From Deltaproteobacteria bacterium (GTDB taxonomy: Bacteria > Desulfobacterota > Desulfuromonadia > Geobacterales > DSM-12255), in NCBI GenBank assembly GCA_017861215.1, contig JAGFXN010000081.1, positions 1 through 7,221 on the forward strand: a stretch of DNA of 7,221 nucleotides, written 5' to 3'. This document shows positions 1 through 4,912 of this stretch, one piece after another. Made by a program: the position numbers and the translations under genes. Every line of letters starts with the position of its first letter. Position 1 is the first letter of the stretch. Under the pieces are notes generated by a model, which was given only the letters and a program-made list of their open reading frames with translations, was not told where the DNA came from and ran no database searches.

Positions 1-14
1 TTGCCTCCTGCCGT

Positions 15-42
15 TTGACATCTCTTTTTCCCACAGTATATT
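15..42 (+). promoter_or_regulatory. Candidate sigma-70 promoter of the DsrE-family gene
   Basis: A perfect -35 box TTGACA lies at 15-20. After 16 bases there is a -10 box TATATT (5 of 6 matches) at 37-42. Transcription would start near 49-50 and give a leader of about 80 bases before the start codon at 129. This is read directly from the sequence; activity is inferred. Confidence 0.6.
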
Positions 43-71
43 AATTCAATGTAATCACAAGCCACTCGGCG

Positions 72-103
72 TACCGTCCCGCTACTTTCCCAAGGGATCG
101 GTA
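72..103 (+). other. Hairpin in the 5' leader of the DsrE-family gene
   Basis: Bases 72-80 (TACCGTCCC) can pair with 94-103 (GGGATCGGTA) with one bulged T, leaving a 13-base loop. The hairpin lies between the predicted transcription start and the ribosome binding site at 118-122. It matches no riboswitch consensus I know, and the usual cyclic-di-GMP (GEMM) core was looked for and not found. It may simply stabilise the message. Confidence 0.3.
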
Positions 104-128
104 TAGCAAACAGCAGCGGAGGATAATC

Positions 129-644
129 ATGGTCACCAAATTTTATCGTTCGGTACGCAGTCTCACAGTAATCGCGTTCTCTCTGGCAGTGCTAGCTCTT
201 GCCGCCATGCCGGCGGCAGCTGGCGAATACGCAGCGTTGACCGGTGTCAAGGGGCTCGACTCCGTCTTCGACTTTAGCCTCGGCTCTGCGGAGGTCGCTG
301 CCGTCATCTTCCCGGCAATCCTGGACGTCCACCAAAACAAGGAAGTTCGTGCCCTGCCCGCCGCCCCGCGTTCCGTAATCGTCTTTCACGGCAAGGCGGT
401 CCAGTTGATCTCTACGGACCGCAAGGGGGTAGAAAAGAAGGAGCTGGAGGCGTACGACAAGGTCGCCGGCTTTATCCGGCAACTAAAGAAGGCCGGGATC
501 AAGATGGAGGTCTGTATGTATGCGGTGAAGGTGTTTGGCATTGATCCCGCCACTCTGATGCCAGAGATCGACCGCGTGGGAAACGGCTTCATTGCCGTAC
601 TGGGGTACCAGGCGCAAGGCTATTCTGTGCAGGCGATCCCGTAA
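129..644 (+). CDS. Secreted DsrE/DsrF-like family protein
   Basis: This 171-residue protein has a cleavable signal peptide: basic residues near the N-terminus, a hydrophobic stretch at about 12-27, then PAAAG with likely cleavage after Ala31. The mature part of about 140 residues resembles the DsrE/DsrF/YchN alpha/beta fold. It has a hydrophobic strand ending in FHG (83-88), a helix rich in Lys and Glu (99-121), then KKAGIKMEVCMYA with the single cysteine at 129, and a C-terminal VGNGFIAVLGYQAQGYSV segment typical of the family. Cytoplasmic DsrE proteins take part in sulfur relay. Exported single-domain members like this one are common but have no settled function, so a sulfur or thiol role in the periplasm is only inference. 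The start is supported by GGAGG at 118-122, six bases upstream. It appears monocistronic, with a promoter at 15-42 and a hairpin at 665-694. Confidence 0.85.
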   Translation: MVTKFYRSVRSLTVIAFSLAVLALAAMPAAAGEYAALTGVKGLDSVFDFSLGSAEVAAVIFPAILDVHQNKEVRALPAAPRSVIVFHGKAVQLISTDRKGVEKKELEAYDKVAGFIRQLKKAGIKMEVCMYAVKVFGIDPATLMPEIDRVGNGFIAVLGYQAQGYSVQAIP

Positions 645-664
645 GGGGAGCTTCACGAGACACT

Positions 665-694
665 GCCCAAGGCGGCCAAGCGGCCGCCTTGGGC
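665..694 (+). terminator. GC-rich palindrome, copy 1 of 5 (likely terminator)
   Basis: A perfect 13-bp stem (665-677 with 682-694) closes a four-base loop AAGC, 20 bases after the DsrE-family stop codon. The core GGCGGCCAAGCGGCCGCC is shared with three other copies in the window. The outer arm here is GCCC/GGGC. The T-tract after the stem is very weak, so termination would depend on the unusually stable stem or on another factor. The -35 box of the next gene's candidate promoter starts 10 bases further on. Confidence 0.65.
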
Positions 695-704
695 CATATC
701 CGCA

Positions 705-734
705 TTGACAGGATTGCCTTCGTGTGCGGATACG
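705..734 (+). promoter_or_regulatory. Candidate promoter of the TRIC-family gene
   Basis: A perfect -35 box TTGACA is at 705-710. The best -10 candidate is GATACG at 729-734, 18 bases on, which matches the consensus poorly (3 of 6). The strong -35 box, its position just after the copy 1 hairpin and the lack of any alternative support it, but the -10 assignment is uncertain. Confidence 0.35.
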
Positions 735-749
735 GTTAAACTCCCGTGC

Positions 750-766
750 GGAGGATTGGCACCGTG
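750..766 (+). promoter_or_regulatory. Ribosome binding site that selects the GTG start at 764
   Basis: GGAGG at 750-754 is nine bases before GTG at 764. The upstream in-frame GTG at 746 overlaps this region and has no ribosome binding site of its own, so 764 is preferred. Confidence 0.6.
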
Positions 767-1399
767 ACCCTGCTCTACAGTCTGGACCTGCTCGGCACCG
801 CTGCTTTTGCAGCTTCCGGCGCACTCGCCGGCAGCCGCCGGAACATGGACCTTTTCGGCGTCCTGGTGCTCGGCATGGTAACCGCCACCGGCGGCGGCAC
901 GCTGCGCGACCTGCTCCTGGGAGACACGCCGCCGTTCATATTCAAAGACGAGACTTATTGTTACCTTTCGATCATTGTTTCTCTGGCGGTTTTTCTGTTT
1001 CACCGCCGGATGGATTCCCTGCGGCACCTCCTGCTCTACCTCGATGCTCTGGGCCTGGGAACGTTCGTTGTCATCGGCACCGGCAAGGCGTTTGACTATC
1101 ACCTGGGCTTCGTCGGTGCGGTCATGATGGGGGTCATCACTGCCACCGCCGGCGGCATGATGCGCGACATCCTGTCATCGCAGGTCCCTCTGGTTCTGCA
1201 GAAGGAGATCTACGCTTCCGCCTGCCTCCTGGGGGGCGCCCTGCTCTATGTTCTTCACTCAACCCCGCTGCCGCCAAAAATGGCGCTTATTGTCTCCGCC
1301 TCTGCGGTGACAGCGCTCCGCATCTGCGCGATCCACTTCAACTGGTCATTGCCGAAGGCAAACCGCGGACAGCAAGCAAGTTCAGGAAAGAAACGGTAG
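764..1399 (+). CDS. TRIC / UPF0126 family inner-membrane protein
   Basis: The 211-residue protein is strongly hydrophobic, with about six to seven predicted membrane helices, as in the trimeric intracellular cation channel family (UPF0126, which includes E. coli YadS and YicG). The family is built from two related three-helix repeats, and both are visible. ATGGGTLRD at 41-49 and ATAGGMMRD at 127-135 each end a helix and are followed by a matching segment (D..P..F.KDE.Y and SQVPLVLQKEIY). Bacterial and archaeal members form trimers that conduct monovalent cations; the physiological role in bacteria is unclear. The C-terminus is basic (about 195-211) and probably cytoplasmic. The GTG at 764 was chosen over an in-frame GTG at 746 because GGAGG at 750-754 fits it. 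Length is normal for the family. Candidate promoter at 705-734 and hairpin at 1437-1460 suggest a single-gene unit. Confidence 0.85.
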   Translation: MTLLYSLDLLGTAAFAASGALAGSRRNMDLFGVLVLGMVTATGGGTLRDLLLGDTPPFIFKDETYCYLSIIVSLAVFLFHRRMDSLRHLLLYLDALGLGTFVVIGTGKAFDYHLGFVGAVMMGVITATAGGMMRDILSSQVPLVLQKEIYASACLLGGALLYVLHSTPLPPKMALIVSASAVTALRICAIHFNWSLPKANRGQQASSGKKR

Positions 1400-1436
1400 T
1401 AGCCAGCGGCATTACGGGGACAGTTTCCTTGATGCA

Positions 1437-1460
1437 AGGGGCGGCCAAGCGGCCGCCTTT
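1437..1460 (+). terminator. GC-rich palindrome, copy 2 of 5 (likely terminator)
   Basis: The core GGCGGCCAAGCGGCCGCC is at 1440-1457. The stem extends through two G-T pairs and one A-T pair, as though one G had been inserted in the left arm compared with other copies. The sequence that follows, TTTGTTGTTTCTT, is the most T-rich tail of the five, so this copy looks most like a factor-independent terminator. It lies 38 bases after the TRIC-family stop codon. Confidence 0.65.
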
Positions 1461-1728
1461 GTTGTTTCTTCAGTCCCCGTTCCGGACAGAAGCCCCCGGG
1501 AAGTTGCCCTGCTGCGGCCTGGGATTGTCCGGCAAGCATTCCTGGTTCACCCTGCCAGCATGACTGCGCCAGCCGAAGAAAATATTTACCGACCGCGAGG
1601 GAACATGGTACATTTCCGCAGCGCGCTGGTGGCGCAATTTCTGTGACATGGCGGCACGGTCAAGCAACGGACGAGCCGCTGTAAACACCGGCCACAAGCC
1701 GTCACACAGCTTTCCGGAGGATAGGTCA
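1461..1728 (+). other. Gene-free spacer before the large lipoprotein gene
   Basis: No convincing coding region is seen here. A 7-bp inverted repeat, CCGGACA at 1482-1488 and TGTCCGG at 1526-1532, is separated by 37 bases and may form a long weak hairpin. A possible 28-codon frame from ATG at 1560 to TGA at 1646 has no ribosome binding site and no recognisable features. The rest holds the candidate promoter near 1585-1614 and the ribosome binding site at 1714-1720. Confidence 0.5.
1585..1614 (+). promoter_or_regulatory. Weak candidate promoter of the large lipoprotein gene
   Basis: TTTACC at 1585-1590 (4 of 6) is followed after 18 bases by TACATT at 1609-1614 (4 of 6). The -10 box is preceded by TGG, which would make it an extended -10. 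Transcription would start near 1621, giving a leader of about 108 bases. The match is modest. Confidence 0.3.
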
Positions 1729-2817
1729 ATGGGAAAAATAGCGATGCTTGTTCTCGCCGTGTCGGTTCTGCTGGCGGCCTGTACGTCTTACCGGTACGGT
1801 GTGCCCCAGGAGACCTGGGACCGGATGAGCGAGCCGGAGCGGATCGAGGCGATGGGCGTCTATGAGCGGGAGCAGCAGGCCCGCCGCCAGGCTGCGGAGG
1901 AGCGGGCACGGCGGCAGGCGGTGGAGCGCGAGCGGGAGAGGGCACGCCAGGCCGAGCTGGAAAGAGCCCGGCAGGAGCGGATCGAGGCGATCCATCGGGG
2001 TGAGGGTGCCTACGGGGAGTTGCTCCGGGTTCGCCTGCAGGGGGGGAGGATCAAGGTCGGCGACCGTCAGCAACGCTACGAGCCGATAACCTTCACCATC
2101 GCCGACGGCGAGACCCTGGACATAGGCGTGGCGGATCGCAAGGGGCGGGAGGTGCCGTTGCTCGTCACCTATGCGGGGGGCGCCCTTTCCCTTGACGGGA
2201 TCCGCTTTCCCTACAACCGGCACTGGGGACGGGGCAAGCTCTATGCCGACACCGACACCCCCGGGGAGCTGGAGCTGCGCGGGGCGGACGTCTTTATCGA
2301 GATTCACGACCGCTCTTCACGGTACGAGCGGCAGCTGCCCCGCCTGGTCATCATCCGGGAGGAGCCGCCGCCCCCGGTGGTGGTGATCCGGGAGAGGGAC
2401 CACCACAGACCGCCGCCGGTGATCGTCCCGGAAAAAGATAAGCCGAAGCCGCCGCCGGTGCGTCAGCCCGAACCGCCAGCCGCGGCACGTCCGCCGCGCA
2501 CTGTGGAAGTCGTCCTTCTCGCGGGGGAGATGAAGGTGCGGGGCCAGAATCAGCAGGTGGAGCGGGTTACGCTGCGTCTTGCCGAGGGGGAGAGCCGGAC
2601 TCTGGCGGTGAAGGCGGGGAGTGGCACCGGCACCCTGTCGCTCCGCTACCGCAACGGAGAGCTGTTCGTCGATGGCAGCCCGGCAAAGGGGCGCGCTGCG
2701 GTCCGCCTCCCCTTCGAGAAGGAGTGGCAGTCGGGGAAGGTTTACCGGTTTGACCTGAAGGGGAAGGTGCCTTTGGAGAAAGTCGAAATGAAGGTGACGG
2801 CGATCGAGGGCAAGTAG
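1729..2817 (+). CDS. Coiled-coil lipoprotein with two copies of a beta-rich domain
   Basis: I do not recognise a named family. The 362-residue protein starts with a lipoprotein signal peptide ending in the lipobox LAAC, with Cys18 as the lipidated residue. A highly charged Arg/Glu/Gln/Ala segment (about 35-88) should form a long helix or coiled coil. Two related domains of about 100 residues follow, at about 97-193 and 257-360, joined by a Pro-rich linker (about 212-256) with three PPPV-type units. Both domains begin with a hydrophobic strand and a GG/AGxxKV turn, continue through a charged ADGE or AEGE turn and a short strand before FVDG or SLDG, then PYNRHWGRGKLY or PFEKEWQSGKVY. The start at 1729 is set by CCGGAGG at 1714-1720 and by the signal peptide; an in-frame ATG at 1648 would bury the signal. 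The architecture suggests a periplasmic envelope protein that spans or binds something, but function is unknown. Confidence 0.8.
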   Translation: MGKIAMLVLAVSVLLAACTSYRYGVPQETWDRMSEPERIEAMGVYEREQQARRQAAEERARRQAVERERERARQAELERARQERIEAIHRGEGAYGELLRVRLQGGRIKVGDRQQRYEPITFTIADGETLDIGVADRKGREVPLLVTYAGGALSLDGIRFPYNRHWGRGKLYADTDTPGELELRGADVFIEIHDRSSRYERQLPRLVIIREEPPPPVVVIRERDHHRPPPVIVPEKDKPKPPPVRQPEPPAAARPPRTVEVVLLAGEMKVRGQNQQVERVTLRLAEGESRTLAVKAGSGTGTLSLRYRNGELFVDGSPAKGRAAVRLPFEKEWQSGKVYRFDLKGKVPLEKVEMKVTAIEGK

Positions 2818-2845
2818 CGGAGAAGGGTATTGAGGTGCTTGAAAA

Positions 2846-2877
2846 CAGCAAAGGCGGCCAAGCGGCCGCCTTTGCTG
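2846..2877 (+). terminator. GC-rich palindrome, copy 3 of 5 (likely terminator)
   Basis: This copy has the longest perfect stem: 14 bp (2846-2859 with 2864-2877) around the AAGC loop, 28 bases after the lipoprotein stop codon. The outer arm is CAGCA/TGCTG, unlike copy 1 but still fully paired. Only three T residues follow the GC part of the stem, and they are themselves inside the stem. Confidence 0.65.
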
Positions 2878-2946
2878 CAAGGTTCAACTGAACAGAAGGT
2901 CAAGCCTGATCCACAAGAAATAACCTGTCCGGCTCTCTGCTGATTC

Positions 2947-2955
2947 TGCTAAAAT
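2947..2955 (+). promoter_or_regulatory. Extended -10 promoter of the FxLYD-like lipoprotein gene
   Basis: TGCTAAAAT at 2947-2955 is an extended -10 element (TG, one base, then TAAAAT, 5 of 6). The region 17-19 bases upstream (about 2925-2932) has no good -35 box, which extended -10 promoters tolerate. Transcription would start near 2962, about 33 bases before the start codon. Confidence 0.5.
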
Positions 2956-2980
2956 AGAGGTGCAGGTTGCAGAATTCAGC

Positions 2981-2997
2981 AGGTGAGGCGAAACATG
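2981..2997 (+). promoter_or_regulatory. Ribosome binding site that selects the ATG at 2995
   Basis: AGGTGAGG at 2981-2988 is six bases before the ATG at 2995. The in-frame GTG at 2983 is part of this ribosome binding site and is therefore not a likely start. Confidence 0.6.
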
Positions 2998-3450
2998 AGC
3001 TTACGATCGATCATCGCCATGCTGTTTGTGCTGGCAACGGCCGCATGCAGTACCTACCGCAAGGAGTTTGACGCGAATCCACCCTTTGCCCCCCACTATT
3101 ACCGGTACTTCGACGTTGCGGTAGCCTGGCAGTCGGAACGGACCGGCCGGGATGTCCGGCTGTCAGGAACGGTAACCAACCAGCGTGACGTTTACCTGCG
3201 GGATCTCGAGTTGACGGGCCTCCTTCTCGACGGGAAGGGAAATGTTCTGGCCAGGGCAACAAGCGATGACTTCCCCACGTACCTCCCCTCCGGGAAGGCT
3301 GCGTCTTTTCAGATGCGGTTCAGCATCGTGGACGGGACTATTCCGGCACGGCTCCGCTTGAAGTACAGCTACCTCCTGGCCGAAGAACCGCCCGCTGTCA
3401 GAGGCTATGGTGATACCCCGCATTTCGGCAGTTTCGACGCACCGCTGTGA
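2995..3450 (+). CDS. Small lipoprotein with an FxLYD-like beta-sandwich domain
   Basis: The 151-residue protein begins with a short hydrophobic signal ending ATAAC, giving Cys18 as the probable lipidation site. The Thr at -3 of the lipobox is unusual but tolerated. After a Tyr-rich stretch, residues about 39-122 read as alternating strands: a sequence like VRLSGTVTN, then a polar turn, LRDLELTGLLLD, GKGNVLARATSDDF, and a YLPSGKAASFQMRF segment. That order (strand, N, strand with a D-x-x-G turn, then PG or SGK and an F-containing strand) resembles the FxLYD and related Ig-like domains found in secreted bacterial proteins. Function is unknown. The start is set by AGGTGAGG at 2981-2988. It has its own extended -10 promoter and lies between two other lipoprotein genes, so it probably acts in the envelope. 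The family assignment is inferred from pattern and was not confirmed by alignment. Confidence 0.75.
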   Translation: MSLRSIIAMLFVLATAACSTYRKEFDANPPFAPHYYRYFDVAVAWQSERTGRDVRLSGTVTNQRDVYLRDLELTGLLLDGKGNVLARATSDDFPTYLPSGKAASFQMRFSIVDGTIPARLRLKYSYLLAEEPPAVRGYGDTPHFGSFDAPL

Positions 3451-3452
3451 CG

Positions 3453-3482
3453 AAAAAATCAGGGAACCGTTGGCAATCCCTG
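3453..3482 (-). terminator. Possible intrinsic terminator reading on the minus strand
   Basis: Bases 3460-3465 (CAGGGA) pair with 3477-3482 (TCCCTG) around an 11-base loop. Read on the minus strand, the stem is followed by one A and six T residues (AAAAAA on the + strand at 3453-3458), the form of an intrinsic terminator. No minus-strand gene is visible nearby, so it may block antisense transcription into the gene ending at 3450. The stem is only 6 bp. Confidence 0.4.
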
Positions 3483-3525
3483 GAAAGCGAATGCATGGGT
3501 GTCAAACCGGCACTTTGTACATCAC

Positions 3526-3547
3526 GAGGCGGCCAGTCGGCCGCCTT
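3526..3547 (+). terminator. GC-rich palindrome, copy 4 of 5, degenerate
   Basis: The GGCGGCC/GGCCGCC arms (3528-3534 and 3539-3545) are intact, but the loop is AGTC instead of AAGC, and the NotI-type octamer is lost. The right flank TTTGCTG matches copy 3, but the left flank no longer pairs with it, so the stem is only about 8 bp plus a G-T pair. It lies 75 bases after the FxLYD-like stop codon. Confidence 0.5.
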
Positions 3548-3692
3548 TGCTGTTTGCGCGCCGGAAACACCCGGAGCGATCTCCCGAACATATACAGTGG
3601 CTTCTGCTGACAGGAGACAAGCTGGTAATTTTCTCATTTCAGCCGGCTTGGCCGGAAACTGCTGACTTCACATGAAACGTGCACCCGGTTCC

Positions 3693-3720
3693 TTGCAATT
3701 CGTAGTTCTTGGGTTACAGT
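3693..3720 (+). promoter_or_regulatory. Candidate promoter of the OmpA-family gene
   Basis: TTGCAA at 3693-3698 (4 of 6) and TACAGT at 3715-3720 (4 of 6) are 16 bases apart. Transcription would begin near 3727, leaving a short leader. A second TATAAA at 3734-3739 would start transcription inside the ribosome binding site and is less likely. Confidence 0.35.
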
Positions 3721-3752
3721 AATGACATCTCAATATAAACAGGAGGTCTGAC

Positions 3753-4694
3753 ATGCAGAAAAACAGAGCAAAGAGAGTGCTTGCACTCGCCATTTCCCTG
3801 GCCATGATGAGTTTTGTGGCCGGTTGTGCCCACATGGAGAAATCACCGCCGGAACGGCATACAGGATATGCGTACATCCATAAGCCATTGCCGGAAGCAT
3901 CACGAAAAGTTGATACAGCCCGGGCAGCAGGGAAAGAAAAAGAGTGCCCGAACGAATTCAAGGCAGCCAAGGATACGGTAGACAACGCCTATGCAATCTA
4001 CATCGCCTGCCGGACACAGGAAGGGATCGCTATGGCCCAGGACGGGATAAACAAGCTGAATGCCCTCTGTCCCTACGTTGCGCCACCGCCGCCTCCTGCT
4101 CCCACGGCCTCCCTTTCGGCAGACCCGGCCAGTATCAAGCAGAACAGGTGCGCCACCCTGAGCTGGTCGTCGGCGAATGCCTCCAGTGCCTCGATCGACC
4201 AGGGTATCGGCAGTGTCGCCCCGAGCGGTTCCAAGCAGGTCTGCCCCGTGAGCACGACGCGCTATACGATGACCGTAGCGGGTGCGGGCGGCTCCCAGAC
4301 GGCAGCCACGACAGTCACCGTGATCCCGCTGGCCAAGAAGACGGTGGTGTTTGATGCCGTCGCGCTGTTTGATATTGACAAGTCAGACCTCAAGCCTGAG
4401 GGCAAGGAGCAGCTCAAGGCATACCGTGAAGAGGCGAAAGCCGAGTTGAGTCGTGCCGACAAGATCACCATCACCGGCCATACCGACAACACCGGTTCGG
4501 CAGAGCATAACATGAAACTGTCGCTGCAGCGTGCGGAAGCAGTCCGCGATTACCTGATGGGTCTCGGCGTCGATCCCAGTAAGATGGAAGTCAAGGGAGC
4601 GGGGGAGACCAACCCGATGGCTGACAACGGTACCGTAGAAGGTCGCGCCAAGAACCGTCGCGTCGAGGTCGATATAACCGGTCTGGAGAAATAG
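3753..4694 (+). CDS. OmpA-family lipoprotein with an Ig-like domain
   Basis: The 313-residue protein has a lipoprotein signal ending VAGC, with Cys25 lipidated. Residues about 26-108 are a helical region with cysteines at 65, 86 and 106. A Pro-rich hinge follows (110-117). Residues about 118-192 match a bacterial Ig-like repeat (strand, CATLSWSSANASSASIDQGIG, then TTRYTMTVAGAGGS and TVTV), with Cys133 and Cys164 placed to form a disulfide. Residues about 199-308 are an OmpA C-terminal peptidoglycan-binding domain. It contains TGHTDNTGSAEHN with Asp245, and Arg260 exactly 15 residues later, the pair that binds diaminopimelate in E. coli and Acinetobacter OmpA, then GAGETNP and GRAKNRRVEV. It should anchor the outer membrane to peptidoglycan like Pal. 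It lacks a beta-barrel. The start is supported by AGGAGG at 3741-3746. Terminators follow at 4759-4795 and 4814-4846. Confidence 0.9.
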   Translation: MQKNRAKRVLALAISLAMMSFVAGCAHMEKSPPERHTGYAYIHKPLPEASRKVDTARAAGKEKECPNEFKAAKDTVDNAYAIYIACRTQEGIAMAQDGINKLNALCPYVAPPPPPAPTASLSADPASIKQNRCATLSWSSANASSASIDQGIGSVAPSGSKQVCPVSTTRYTMTVAGAGGSQTAATTVTVIPLAKKTVVFDAVALFDIDKSDLKPEGKEQLKAYREEAKAELSRADKITITGHTDNTGSAEHNMKLSLQRAEAVRDYLMGLGVDPSKMEVKGAGETNPMADNGTVEGRAKNRRVEVDITGLEK

Positions 4695-4758
4695 GCCGGA
4701 GGAACGGTGCAGCTTGCAGTGACGTGGTGATACAGCAGGTTCTTCCTTGTTCAGCAAC

Positions 4759-4795
4759 CAAAAGGGGTATGACTCGATGAGCCATACCCCTTTTG
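4759..4795 (+). terminator. Intrinsic terminator of the OmpA-family gene, bidirectional form
   Basis: A perfect 13-bp stem pairs 4759-4771 with 4783-4795. The right arm ends CCCCTTTT and the left begins with AAAA, so the hairpin could act on both strands. A short inner stem CTC/GAG lies within the loop. A second T-run (TTTTTT) follows at 4803-4808. It is 64 bases after the stop codon and unrelated in sequence to the GGCGGCC palindromes. Confidence 0.75.
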
Positions 4796-4813
4796 CACAG
4801 GCTTTTTTGGGGG

Positions 4814-4846
4814 GCAGGAAGGCGGCCAAGCGGCCGCCTTTTCTGC
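4814..4846 (+). terminator. GC-rich palindrome, copy 5 of 5 (likely terminator)
   Basis: A 9-bp perfect stem (4819-4827 with 4832-4840) surrounds the AAGC loop, and an outer arm GCAG/CTGC (4814-4817 with 4843-4846) pairs across a small internal bulge. Four T residues end the inner stem. It is the second terminator-like hairpin after the OmpA-family gene and lies directly before the next promoter. Confidence 0.6.
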
Positions 4847-4851
4847 TCCGA

Positions 4852-4886
4852 TTGCCGAGCGCCGCAATGGTGGTATGATTACCACC
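4852..4886 (+). promoter_or_regulatory. Promoter with overlapping operator-like inverted repeat
   Basis: TTGCCG at 4852-4857 and TATGAT at 4874-4879 (5 of 6), 16 bases apart, form a good sigma-70 promoter for the gene at 4913. The -10 box overlaps a perfect inverted repeat, GGTGGTA at 4869-4875 and TACCACC at 4880-4886, separated by TGAT. A protein bound there would block RNA polymerase, as expected of a repressor operator. The TGGT/ACCA half-sites are reminiscent of GntR-type operators, but no regulator gene is in the window. Confidence 0.55.
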
Positions 4887-4912
4887 GGAACGCCAAACAA
4901 AGGAGACAAGCC

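Larger units (their letters stand above)
3451..3752 (+). other. Gene-free spacer between the two lipoprotein genes
   Basis: The region contains no convincing gene. It holds a hairpin at 3460-3482 flanked on its left by AAAAAA, the degenerate palindrome copy 4 at 3526-3547, a small 5-bp hairpin at 3643-3655 without a T-tract, a candidate promoter at 3693-3720, and the ribosome binding site AGGAGG at 3741-3746 of the OmpA-family gene. Short frames here have no ribosome binding site. Confidence 0.55.

Noticed and set aside
1560..1646. 28-codon open frame in the spacer before the coiled-coil lipoprotein
   Set aside because: It has no ribosome binding site, signal or recognisable motif, and is of a length expected by chance.
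1648..1728. Upstream start for the coiled-coil lipoprotein
   Set aside because: It would place 27 polar residues before the lipoprotein signal peptide and has no ribosome binding site, whereas 1729 has CCGGAGG at good spacing.
4793..4912. Upstream extension of the PPOX-family gene
   Set aside because: The extension crosses the copy 5 palindrome and the promoter, and has no family resemblance. The ATG at 4913 has a proper ribosome binding site.
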